Shown in pieces: positions 15,825 through 21,639 of a stretch of DNA of 21,936 nt. How positions within the stretch are numbered: the stretch's first letter is position 1; each line of letters begins with the position of its first letter. The translations under genes and the position numbers were made by a program. The notes under the pieces are model-generated. The model was not told the origin of the DNA, ran no database searches, and saw only the letters and a list, made by a program, of their open reading frames with translations. Source of the DNA: Candidatus Saccharimonadota bacterium (GTDB lineage: Bacteria; Patescibacteriota; Saccharimonadia; Saccharimonadales; UBA7683); NCBI GenBank assembly GCA_018061375.1, contig JAGOUG010000009.1, positions 1-21,936 of the forward strand, in the 5' to 3' direction.

Positions 15825-16181
15825 ATGATGGAATTAATTCAGGCAACCCCCGATAGCTTAGAAGATGAAGTCCTTCGGTATGTCATTCACGGATGGATGA
15901 AGCAGGCTCCAGCAGAACAGCTGTGTGCATTACCGCTAGAAGAACGAACGGTACTTGTTGAAACAGTTACAGACTTAACCGAACAGGAGCTTGAAGCTGG
16001 TCAAACAAACCGGGCAGAGTGGGTAGCTCGCATGCTCGGTCGTGACGAGGTCACTTCTAGCACACGATCGGTATTCGTCCAGACTGTTAAAACAAAACCT
16101 GAGGTAGGCAGAAAATCAGGGCTTGGGGATAGAGCATTTACTACAGGCCGACACTCCTCTGGCGATACGTCTGGTTGGTAA
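15825..16181 (+). CDS. Small protein of unknown function (118 aa)
   Basis: Not recognised. Residues 1-75 are predicted helical and acidic (DSLEDEVLRYVIHGWMKQAP, ERTVLVETVTDLTEQELEAG). Residues 80-118 are polar, Ser/Thr/Gly/Lys-rich and probably disordered, ending GRHSSGDTSGW. There is no export signal. GGAG lies 7 nt before the ATG at 15825, and the gene starts 13 bp after the lipoprotein stop, so it belongs to that operon. A strong bidirectional terminator follows about 55 bp downstream. Confidence 0.75.
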   Translation: MMELIQATPDSLEDEVLRYVIHGWMKQAPAEQLCALPLEERTVLVETVTDLTEQELEAGQTNRAEWVARMLGRDEVTSSTRSVFVQTVKTKPEVGRKSGLGDRAFTTGRHSSGDTSGW

Positions 16182-16237
16182 GAGGGTCACGAAAATCTAA
16201 GCCCGAAAAGATCGCCTCTGCAAACAAACGGTTGTAT

Positions 16238-16267
16238 AAAAAGACCCCTGGTGACTGGGGTCTTTTT
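16238..16267. terminator. Bidirectional rho-independent terminator
   Basis: AAAAAGACCCC and GGGGTCTTTTT form a perfect 11-bp stem (GC core AGACCCC/GGGGTCT) with an 8-nt loop. The T-tract on the + strand ends the lipoprotein operon; the A-tract becomes a T-tract on the - strand, ending groES-groEL, whose stop is at 16287. Confidence 0.92.
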
Positions 16268-16286
16268 ATGTTTGAAACCGAAGGTT

Positions 16287-17933
16287 TTACATGCCCATCA
16301 TGCTAGGATCCATACCACCACCGGCTGGCGCTGTTGAAGCCTTTTCAGGGATATCTACAATAAGTGCTCCCATAGTCATGGCTGTGCCTGCTATTGAAGA
16401 GGCGTTCATAATTGCCTCTTTGGTTACACGTGCAGGGTCTATAACGCCCACCTTCTTCATATCTACTAAGCCTGATTCAGGATCGTTTACGTCTATTCCC
16501 TGTCCTGGCTTTGCAGATTGAACCTGTGCAAGTAGCGCCTGTGCATTTAGTCCAGCGTTATCCATTAATTGTACAAACGGTTGAACAAGTGCGTTTTTAA
16601 GTAGTACCTTTCCAGCAACGTGTGCGTTAGTAGCATCGTCTTTAATGGCTGCGGAAATGTTCACAAGTGTGACACCACCACCAGATACAATACCTTCGTC
16701 TAGTGCGGCTTTTACGGCAGCGACAGCATCATCAACACGGAACTTCTTTTCTTCAATTTCGGTCTCAGTTGCACCACCAACTTTAATAACAGCAACCTTA
16801 CCGTCAAGTGCGGCACGGCGCTTCTCTAAGTTCTCTTTTTCGTACTCACTTGAAACGTGTTCTACTTGTGCATTGATCTGTTCTACGCGCTGTTTCAGCT
16901 GCGCCTCAGAACCACCACCTTCAATAATAGTTGTACTGTCTTTGTCTACAATTACTCTACGAGCAGTACCAAGCATAGCAATATCAGCGTTTTCAAACGT
17001 GAAGCCCTGTTCTTCTGAAATAACTTGACCACCTGTTAATATTGCAATGTCTTGCAAAACTTCTTTACGGCGATCGCCGAATGCAGGTGCCTTAATGGCA
17101 AGCGTATTGAATACACCCTTTAATCTGTTAAGAATAAGCGTGCCGAGTGCTTCGCCGTCAATATCTTCAGCAATTATGACGAGATCTTTTTTGCCTGTTT
17201 GGGCAATTTTTTCTAGTATTGGCAGGAATTCTTGTACAGAACTGATTTTACGATCTGTTACCAGTACGAGTGGCTTGTCATAGACTGCTTCCATCCGAGC
17301 AGTATCGGTTACCATGTACGGGCTGACGAAGCCACGGTCGAACGTGAATCCTTCAACAACCTCAGATTCCATAGCAAGACCTTGACCTTCTTCTACGGTG
17401 ACTACACCTTCTTTACCGACTTTTTCAATCACTTCTGCAATAAGTTCGCCAATTGCGGCGTCGCCAGCCGAGATTGTAGCAACTTCAGCAACCCGTTTTT
17501 TATCACCAGCAATGTCTTCGCGCAATCCTTCAAGCTCTTTCAGAACTTCCCGAGCAGCCTCTTCAAGTCCTTTTCGCAGTTGCATTGGGTTATGGCCAGC
17601 TGCAATTAGCTTATTTGCCTCGTTTAAAATGTGGTAAGTTAACACGGTAACTGTAGTAGTACCATCACCAGCAACGTCGTTCATTTTACTTGCAGCTTGT
17701 TTGATAAGCTCGGCACCCGCTTTATAACCAAGTGTTTCTTCATCTTCCGGAAGATCAATCCCCTTCGCTACCGTAACACCGTCGTGCGTAACGGTTGGGC
17801 TACCATAGCCTTTACTAATTAATACGTTTCGGCCCTTTGGACCCATAGTAGTTTTTACTGCGTTGAACAAAATCTCAGCACCGGCAAGTAGTCGCCTTCG
17901 TGCCTCTTCGTCATAAAATACCTTCTTCGCCAT
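16287..17933 (-). CDS. groEL: 60-kDa chaperonin GroEL
   Basis: ATP-driven folding chamber subunit that works with GroES. The sequence is GroEL throughout: AKKVFYDEEARRRLLAGAEIL at the start, TMGPKGRNVLI, the ATP-binding NDVAGDGTTTVTVL, the apical domain with GQVISEEQG, the equatorial VGGATETEIEEKK, and the flexible tail GGGMDPSMMGM. I chose the ATG at 17933 (548 aa, the normal family length) because AAAGGAG lies 8 nt upstream and the protein starts MAKK as usual. An in-frame extension to 17987 runs into the intergenic repeat and is not translated sequence in my view. It follows groES in one operon under CIRCE/HrcA control. Transcription ends at the bidirectional terminator. Confidence 0.98.
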   Translation of the reverse strand: MAKKVFYDEEARRRLLAGAEILFNAVKTTMGPKGRNVLISKGYGSPTVTHDGVTVAKGIDLPEDEETLGYKAGAELIKQAASKMNDVAGDGTTTVTVLTYHILNEANKLIAAGHNPMQLRKGLEEAAREVLKELEGLREDIAGDKKRVAEVATISAGDAAIGELIAEVIEKVGKEGVVTVEEGQGLAMESEVVEGFTFDRGFVSPYMVTDTARMEAVYDKPLVLVTDRKISSVQEFLPILEKIAQTGKKDLVIIAEDIDGEALGTLILNRLKGVFNTLAIKAPAFGDRRKEVLQDIAILTGGQVISEEQGFTFENADIAMLGTARRVIVDKDSTTIIEGGGSEAQLKQRVEQINAQVEHVSSEYEKENLEKRRAALDGKVAVIKVGGATETEIEEKKFRVDDAVAAVKAALDEGIVSGGGVTLVNISAAIKDDATNAHVAGKVLLKNALVQPFVQLMDNAGLNAQALLAQVQSAKPGQGIDVNDPESGLVDMKKVGVIDPARVTKEAIMNASSIAGTAMTMGALIVDIPEKASTAPAGGGMDPSMMGM

Positions 17934-17974
17934 GCTGTTCACTCCTTTGTCGTTTAATGTATGTAACTTCTGTG

Positions 17975-18035
17975 TGTCATCCGCCAATTGGCAGGGATCT
18001 CTCGATTAAAGATTCCTGCCTTCGCAGGAATGACA
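17975..18035. repeat. 61-bp inverted-repeat element in the groES-groEL spacer
   Basis: The element is bounded by TGTCAT (17975-17980) and ATGACA (18030-18035), which are inverted copies. Inside are a perfect 8-bp hairpin, ATTCCTGC/GCAGGAAT with a CTTC loop (18012-18031), and a second palindrome GCCAATTGGC. It resembles the small dispersed REP/dRS3-type repeats that carry ATTCC...GGAAT hairpins in many bacteria. Only one copy is in this window, so the repeat status is inferred. It lies inside the transcribed groES-groEL spacer and may affect mRNA processing or stability. Confidence 0.6.
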
Positions 18036-18040
18036 AATTT

Positions 18041-18307
18041 CTATGCAAGTGTTGCTAAAACGTCTTCTTCTTTAACAATAATGTACTCTGTACCGTCTAC
18101 TTTTACCTCTGTTGTTGAATATTCTTTATAGATAATTTTGTCGTTTACCTTTACGTGGTCGACTTCTTTACCAACCGCAACAACCTTGGCAATTTTAGAC
18201 TTTTCTTTAGCGGTATCAGGTAAGTAAAAGCCTGCCGCAGTTTTATTCTGTGCCTGCTCTGCAACGGCAATAACCCTGTCTCCTAATGGTTTGAGTGGTG
18301 TGCTCAT
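18041..18307 (-). CDS. groES: 10-kDa co-chaperonin GroES
   Basis: Lid of the GroEL chamber. It begins TPLKPLGDRVIA and contains the mobile-loop region (KTAAGFYLPDTAKEKSKIAKV), the VNDKIIYKEY strand and the ending EYIIVKEEDVLATLA. The 88-aa length is normal. I chose the ATG at 18307 because AGGAGG lies 9 nt upstream; another ATG at 18316 directly abuts the AGGAGG and cannot use it. It is the first gene of the groES-groEL operon, with a CIRCE element and promoter upstream. The spacer to groEL is about 107 bp and carries the 61-bp inverted-repeat element. Confidence 0.97.
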   Translation of the reverse strand: MSTPLKPLGDRVIAVAEQAQNKTAAGFYLPDTAKEKSKIAKVVAVGKEVDHVKVNDKIIYKEYSTTEVKVDGTEYIIVKEEDVLATLA

Positions 18308-18342
18308 GTGTAACATCCTCCTATTAAAACTATCGTTTTTTG

Positions 18343-18368
18343 AAAAAAAATGGTACCTTTATGGTACC
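18343..18368 (-). terminator. Hairpin plus T8 overlapping the groES promoter
   Basis: On the - strand GGTACC-ATAAA-GGTACC is followed by A and eight T. This would stop read-through from the upstream gene (18976-18404), but transcripts starting at the groES promoter begin inside the second arm and escape it. The stem is only 6 bp, so the strength is uncertain. Confidence 0.45.
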
Positions 18369-18389
18369 GCATAAAATTAGCACTCGCAA
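18361..18389 (-). promoter_or_regulatory. groES-groEL promoter
   Basis: TTGCGA (18389-18384), a 17-nt spacer and TACCAT (18366-18361) on the - strand. The -35 lies inside the CIRCE element, so repressor binding would block RNA polymerase directly. Confidence 0.65.
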
Positions 18390-18403
18390 GGCCTAAGTGC
18401 TAA
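18377..18403. promoter_or_regulatory. CIRCE operator (HrcA binding site)
   Basis: TTAGCACTC, 9 nt, AAGTGCTAA: the CIRCE inverted repeat with one mismatch (A for G) in the second arm. It predicts an HrcA repressor elsewhere in the genome and heat-shock induction of groES-groEL. It abuts the stop codon of the upstream gene. Confidence 0.93.
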
Positions 18404-18976
18404 TTAGACTTCAATACTATCTGTATGTACCTGAAGATCCTGCTCAAAATCATTCAATATAATCTCTAATAAGAACTGTTCGGTGGCGTCAGTAGGAGTA
18501 CGTGACTCATCGTTAGGAACATGCGATGGCTGTTCTGGCTGAAAAGCTCGTGACAAGTCGATCCTTGAAAACTCATCTTCATCTAAGACAAAAGTATGCT
18601 CAACTCCATCTAGTGTCTCCCAAGCAATATACACACCATCATTTTCGGCTAACCCGAGAGCATCTGGGTAGCCTTCAGCAGGGAAACGAACTGCCGCAAC
18701 CTTAATTTGACTCTGTACTCTATTTTTAGGTAGAAGTTTAACTCGGTAGTGCGCAAACGGATACGTATCAGTCTCAACTGAATGGCTCACAAAGCTTTTT
18801 GTAATGTCAGAGAAGCGGGCCATCTCTTGGTCGTGATGGAGTGAAAGTGAAAGTATAACGTAGGCACGTTGCAACTGAGCATGATTAAACGCTCGCTGTA
18901 AATCACGAGATTCTGCTTCACTAAAAACGGGGCTTTCGCCCTCGTTATGTGTGTGGTTTGATTCTTTGTCCACCAT
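18404..18976 (-). CDS. Protein of unknown function (190 aa)
   Basis: Not recognised. The N-terminus is polar, with HTHNEGE. A helical segment (residues 20-60, AESRDLQRAFNHAQLQRAYVIL) follows, then an alpha/beta core (75-140: YRVKLLPKNRVQSQIKVAAVRF, GVYIAWETLDGVEHTFVLDEDEF), and an acidic C-terminus. There is no signal peptide or membrane segment. The promoter's -10 lies 10 nt before the ATG at 18976, so the leader should be very short. The stop abuts the CIRCE element of groES, but the gene probably has its own terminator overlapping the groES promoter, so it need not be part of the heat-shock operon. Confidence 0.8.
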   Translation of the reverse strand: MVDKESNHTHNEGESPVFSEAESRDLQRAFNHAQLQRAYVILSLSLHHDQEMARFSDITKSFVSHSVETDTYPFAHYRVKLLPKNRVQSQIKVAAVRFPAEGYPDALGLAENDGVYIAWETLDGVEHTFVLDEDEFSRIDLSRAFQPEQPSHVPNDESRTPTDATEQFLLEIILNDFEQDLQVHTDSIEV

Positions 18977-18986
18977 ATATAGTGTT

Positions 18987-19014
18987 AGTATACCAATCTG
19001 TTAAAAAAAGTCAA
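18987..19014 (-). promoter_or_regulatory. Promoter of the 18404-18976 gene (near-leaderless)
   Basis: TTGACT (19014-19009), a 16-nt spacer and TATACT (18992-18987) on the - strand, ending 10 nt before the ATG at 18976. It is back-to-back with the promoter of the GC-rich gene; the two -35 boxes are 9 nt apart. Confidence 0.65.
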
Positions 19015-19023
19015 CCAAAACAA

Positions 19024-19052
19024 TTGACATTTAAAGTCAAGAGGTCTACGAT
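19024..19052 (+). promoter_or_regulatory. Promoter of the GC-rich gene
   Basis: TTGACA, a 17-nt spacer and TACGAT. A leader of about 30 nt would separate it from the GTG at 19091. Half-sites GTCAA (19010-19014), TTGAC (19024-19028) and GTCAA (19036-19040) surround the -35 boxes and may be an operator. Confidence 0.6.
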
Positions 19053-19090
19053 ACAGGGGTCCAATCAGGCAAATAGGAAGCGGTACAATC

Positions 19091-19594
19091 GTGAGCCCAC
19101 AAGCAACCGATTCACAGCAATTCCAGCTGCGTTGTCATGACGTGGCTGCGGGACTGCCGAAGAGTGGAACATCGAGGGTCAACCTCGACTTCGACGCAGA
19201 GGCAACCACCCCGTTCATGCACTGGCTCGACCGCCAGTGCGACGAACAGCGGATCCAGGGCGTACTCAACGTCGTGACGATCAGCAGGGGATTCAAGGCC
19301 CAGCTCGTGGTCAAGGGTGACGAGACCCGCGCCATCGCAATCGCGGAGGCCTGGGTCGGTGGCGTCAACGCACTCGTGGTCAAGATGACGCAGGCTGAAC
19401 TCGACGAGTTCAAGCGTGCAGACCTGATCATGAGGGCGATGGCCTACCCCAGCGACGGCCCCAACATCTTCGGATGGAAGGGCACCGACGATCCGAGCCA
19501 CAAGGGCGAGGACGGCGGTGATCGCGTGAGCGTGGTCTACGGCGTGACGACAGTCGATGACCTGGAACGCGTCGACGACTACTCGCTGGACTGA
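19091..19594 (+). CDS. GC-rich gene of unknown function (167 aa)
   Basis: Not recognised. A soluble alpha/beta protein: VNLDFDAEATTPFMHWLDRQ, GVLNVVTISRGFKAQLVVKG, an AIAIAEAWVGGVNALVVKM helix-strand unit, then an acidic C-terminus (DRVSVVYGVTTVDDLERVDD). By my count only 34 of 167 codons end in A or T, unlike all neighbours. The first 30 codons are less biased. The reading frame is supported by this third-position bias and by sensible hydrophobic patterning; the long antisense frame is a by-product of GC richness. The start GTG at 19091 is the best available; only a weak AGGAAG lies 12 nt upstream. Two strong hairpins and a terminator follow. Recent transfer from a GC-rich donor, or an assembly join, would explain the composition. 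Confidence 0.75.
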   Translation: MSPQATDSQQFQLRCHDVAAGLPKSGTSRVNLDFDAEATTPFMHWLDRQCDEQRIQGVLNVVTISRGFKAQLVVKGDETRAIAIAEAWVGGVNALVVKMTQAELDEFKRADLIMRAMAYPSDGPNIFGWKGTDDPSHKGEDGGDRVSVVYGVTTVDDLERVDDYSLD

Positions 19595-19614
19595 GCCTCG
19601 CCGAACGGACCAGT

Positions 19615-19712
19615 GAGGGTGTGCTGACAGCGTTGTCGGCACCCCTCGCTGGGACGGCGGAGTGCGAAAATAACCTGATGAGCAATCATCAAACCATTCG
19701 CACCCGCCGCCC
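19615..19712 (+). other. Two tandem strong RNA hairpins 3' of the GC-rich gene
   Basis: Hairpin 1 (19615-19647): GAGGG, one bulged T, GTGCTGACA, loop GCGT, TGTCGGCAC, CCCTC, i.e. 14 pairs with one G-T. Hairpin 2 (19651-19712) starts 3 nt later. Its outer arms 19651-19668 and 19697-19712 form 16 pairs with two bulged A residues; inside, TGATG and CATCA form a second stem with a 6-nt loop. They lie between the stop at 19594 and an intrinsic terminator, so they should be in the 3' UTR. They could protect the mRNA end or form a processed small RNA. No known RNA family is recognised. Confidence 0.6.
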
Positions 19713-19728
19713 TCACAACACCCTCAAC

Positions 19729-19750
19729 GACACAGTAAGTGTCTTTTTTT
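19729..19750 (+). terminator. Intrinsic terminator after the GC-rich gene
   Basis: GACAC, loop AGTAA, GTGTC, then seven T. The stem is only 5 bp, but it is followed immediately by the T-tract and lies right before the next promoter. Confidence 0.6.
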
Positions 19751-19777
19751 ATAGCAAATACATACATAACAATAGTA

Positions 19778-19806
19778 TTGACAAAATGCATATGTTTTGT
19801 TATTAT
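19778..19806 (+). promoter_or_regulatory. Promoter of the 19838-20314 gene
   Basis: Perfect TTGACA, a 17-nt spacer and TATTAT. It gives a leader of about 25 nt that contains an AAAAGGA ribosome site before the ATG at 19838. Confidence 0.85.
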
Positions 19807-19837
19807 GTAGTTATCCAATAAAAACAAAAGGATTCAT

Positions 19838-20314
19838 ATGACAGAAGACATCAAAACACTTACCCTAGAAGTTCCAAAGGAACAAATTACAAACCTTGAT
19901 GCGTTTACGGAAGAATTCCGTGGGACTAGACCACACCTACCTAAAGACCCGATTGAAAGAATGAAAGTTTTGGGCGCATTAGCAGGAAAACTCAAATTTT
20001 TAGATACACTTGGTGAACCAACCACTGCCGCAGATGAGGCTATTGAACGAGCCATCCAAATTGAGTCACCAACTAATGCATTTGATGCGGCCATTGCAGA
20101 AGTTGCTGTTGCTGCGGCAACGGTCAAAAAAGTAAGCTCATTTATTATTCAGTTTAATCCTTCTGGGGATATCCTAGATATTACCGATAAAACGATTATT
20201 CCGACAGTAGATCCGGGTGAAAGCCGTGGTGGCACCAAAAATCTACCCTATGGACCTTCAAACAATCGTAGCTCGATTAAAACAAATGTTATTGATGGCA
20301 ATAAACGACGTTAA
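19838..20314 (+). CDS. Protein of unknown function (158 aa)
   Basis: Not recognised. Residues 1-20 contain a beta strand (IKTLTLEVPKEQ). Residues 20-105 are mostly helical and Ala-rich (a DPIERMKVLGALAGKLKFLD helix, then AFDAAIAEVAVAAATVKKV). A strand SFIIQFNPSGDILDI follows. The last 35 residues are a polar, probably disordered tail ending in KRR. There is no signal peptide or true membrane segment. A consensus promoter and AAAAGGA ribosome site precede the ATG at 19838, so good expression is likely. It converges on the 20641-20321 gene, with stops 6 bp apart. Confidence 0.8.
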   Translation: MTEDIKTLTLEVPKEQITNLDAFTEEFRGTRPHLPKDPIERMKVLGALAGKLKFLDTLGEPTTAADEAIERAIQIESPTNAFDAAIAEVAVAAATVKKVSSFIIQFNPSGDILDITDKTIIPTVDPGESRGGTKNLPYGPSNNRSSIKTNVIDGNKRR

Positions 20315-20320
20315 TATCAG

Positions 20321-20641
20321 TTAGTTATTTGAATCAAGCTCAAGGGAATGTCGAAAACATGCTTCAGTTACGCTTGCAATGCGATCTACTGTAGACCTAA
20401 TTGCCTCGTCAACTAAGTCCTCTGATACATCGAGTACTAACGATAGTGTTCCAGTGTCGTAGCCATTAAGATCGACAGTCGAATCAGAGAGTACTCTCTT
20501 AACACCAGTGTACACCCCGACTGCACGCACTTTATGTACAATCTGTGCAAGCATTTCGGTGCCAATTGCATCGTTAACAATTGCCTCACGAACGTTTTGT
20601 CCAACAATCGCACCTAAATCAGTATTTTCTGCTCTGCTCAT
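20321..20641 (-). CDS. Small protein of unknown function (106 aa)
   Basis: Not recognised. It is a compact alpha/beta protein: an N-terminal helix region (DLGAIVGQNVREAIVNDAIG), a strand/helix part (EMLAQIVHKVRAVGVYTGVK), then TLSLVLDVSEDLVDEAIRST and a final helix. I chose the ATG at 20641 because a -10 box lies 6 nt upstream; the frame continues open to 20704, but that part covers the promoter and reads like non-coding sequence (WLYRPTLDYFLYKWYSI). It is divergent from the amidinotransferase-fold gene across a 90-bp region, and both are predicted leaderless. A link between the two is possible but unproven. Confidence 0.75.
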   Translation of the reverse strand: MSRAENTDLGAIVGQNVREAIVNDAIGTEMLAQIVHKVRAVGVYTGVKRVLSDSTVDLNGYDTGTLSLVLDVSEDLVDEAIRSTVDRIASVTEACFRHSLELDSNN

Positions 20642-20647
20642 ACGTAT

Positions 20648-20676
20648 ACTATACCACTTATAAAGAAAGTAGTCTA
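20648..20676 (-). promoter_or_regulatory. Promoter of the 20321-20641 gene (leaderless)
   Basis: TAGACT (20676-20671), a 17-nt spacer and TATAGT (20653-20648) on the - strand, 6 nt before the ATG at 20641. The expected transcription start is the A of that ATG. Confidence 0.6.
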
Positions 20677-20714
20677 GTGTAGGTCTGTACAACCACAACA
20701 CCAAATGTAGACAG

Positions 20715-20723
20715 TGCTACAAT
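20715..20723 (+). promoter_or_regulatory. Extended -10 promoter of the amidinotransferase-fold gene (leaderless)
   Basis: TGC then TACAAT (20718-20723), an extended -10, with the ATG at 20732 after 8 nt. No good -35 and no Shine-Dalgarno site. Confidence 0.55.
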
Positions 20724-20731
20724 AGTCTGCA

Positions 20732-21586
20732 ATGGAAAAAATTAATCAAACAGTACTGATGTCGGGTGTGCAGTATTTTGCGGTTGAAGAACTGAACCCG
20801 TATTCTCATAAAAACAATCAGCCCGACCTCAGTAAAACTGCTGAAGAATTTGATAATATCCGCCAAGCACTTATTGGTGCCGGCGTTGACGTGATTACTG
20901 TTGATGCACCCGAAGGATGCCAAGACGGTATCTATACTGCAAACTGGGCGCTATGCCGAGAGGGTGTTGCCGTACTTTCATCACTCCCAACCATGCGGAC
21001 TGATGAAGAATTTTTTGCACGACAAGCACTAGAAGACCAGGGCCTTACGGTAATTCCTGCACCGTACCTGTTTAGTGGCCAGGGCGATTCCCTTCCCTGT
21101 GGCAACTTGGTTTTTATGGGCCAAACCTACCGAACTGATCCACGCATGCACCAGTTCGTCGCAAACGAATTGGGCTTCGAAGTTATATCGCTTGAGACAC
21201 TGCCTGAATTAGACGAAGATGGTACGCCTGTTATCAATGCGATTACGGGTCTCCCAAACAGTTACTTCTATGATATCGACCTGGCAATATCAGTTATATC
21301 TCCAAATCTAATTGCCTGGTGTCCAGAGGCATTTACACCCAATAGTCAGAAGAAGATACAGGCACTTTCTTTAGATAAAATTGAAGTGAGCCTTGAAGAA
21401 GCGCTAAAAGGATTTGCCTGTAACCTCATTTCAACAGGTGAAACGGTAATAATGAGCAACCACGCGCCAAAACTAAAGGCTGAACTAGAATCGCGAGGCC
21501 TTACCGTAGTAACCCCGGAAATTAACGAGCTTGCAAAGGGTGGTGGCTACATCCGCTGCACGACGCTCACGCTTGATAACGTCTAG
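20732..21586 (+). CDS. Amidinotransferase-fold (DDAH/arginine dihydrolase-like) enzyme
   Basis: Family of guanidine-modifying enzymes (arginine deiminase, dimethylarginine dimethylaminohydrolase, amidinotransferases) that attack arginine-like substrates with a cysteine. Visible sites are D65-x5-N71 in DGIYTANWAL, FSGQGDSL (114-121) matching the E/GGD loop, and the C-terminal GGGYIRC276TTL with the nucleophile. The usual second catalytic element, His-x-Asp (as in FHIDAT), reads D181-I-D183 in YFYDIDLA, so the His seems replaced. At 284 aa the length fits DDAH-like enzymes. The start is the ATG just after the extended -10 box. The gene is alone, not with arcB/arcC-type partners, so an energy-yielding arginine deiminase operon is not supported here. 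Substrate unknown; loss of activity or altered chemistry is possible. Confidence 0.82.
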   Translation: MEKINQTVLMSGVQYFAVEELNPYSHKNNQPDLSKTAEEFDNIRQALIGAGVDVITVDAPEGCQDGIYTANWALCREGVAVLSSLPTMRTDEEFFARQALEDQGLTVIPAPYLFSGQGDSLPCGNLVFMGQTYRTDPRMHQFVANELGFEVISLETLPELDEDGTPVINAITGLPNSYFYDIDLAISVISPNLIAWCPEAFTPNSQKKIQALSLDKIEVSLEEALKGFACNLISTGETVIMSNHAPKLKAELESRGLTVVTPEINELAKGGGYIRCTTLTLDNV

Positions 21587-21601
21587 CTCTAGCTAAACTT
21601 A

Positions 21602-21630
21602 TTGACACATATCCGTTATTATTGTATTAT
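21602..21630 (+). promoter_or_regulatory. Promoter of the gene at the right edge (near-leaderless)
   Basis: Perfect TTGACA, a 17-nt spacer and TATTAT, 9 nt before the ATG at 21640. No Shine-Dalgarno site. Confidence 0.8.
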
Positions 21631-21639
21631 CATAATCTT

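Noticed and set aside
16645..17637. Several + strand open frames opposite groEL
   Set aside because: They mirror groEL codons (Ser/Thr/Phe-rich), have no ribosome sites and no homology that I recognise; groEL is certain.
17934..17987. Upstream extension of groEL by 18 residues
   Set aside because: The extension covers the ribosome site and runs into the 61-bp inverted repeat; the standard MAKK start at 17933 has AAAGGAG at the correct distance.
19084..19089. TACAAT one base before the GTG start of the GC-rich gene as a leaderless promoter
   Set aside because: Transcription would start inside the gene, after the GTG; the TTGACA-TACGAT promoter at 19024-19052 fits better.
19112..19642. Long antisense open frame (176 aa, - strand) over the GC-rich gene
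   Set aside because: Its composition is His/Val/Arg/Asp-rich without domain character, and stop codons are rare in GC-rich DNA. The + frame has the strong third-position G/C bias, promoter and terminator.
20642..20704. 21-residue N-terminal extension of the 20321-20641 gene
   Set aside because: It overlaps the -35/-10 promoter and has an aromatic-rich composition unlike the rest of the protein.
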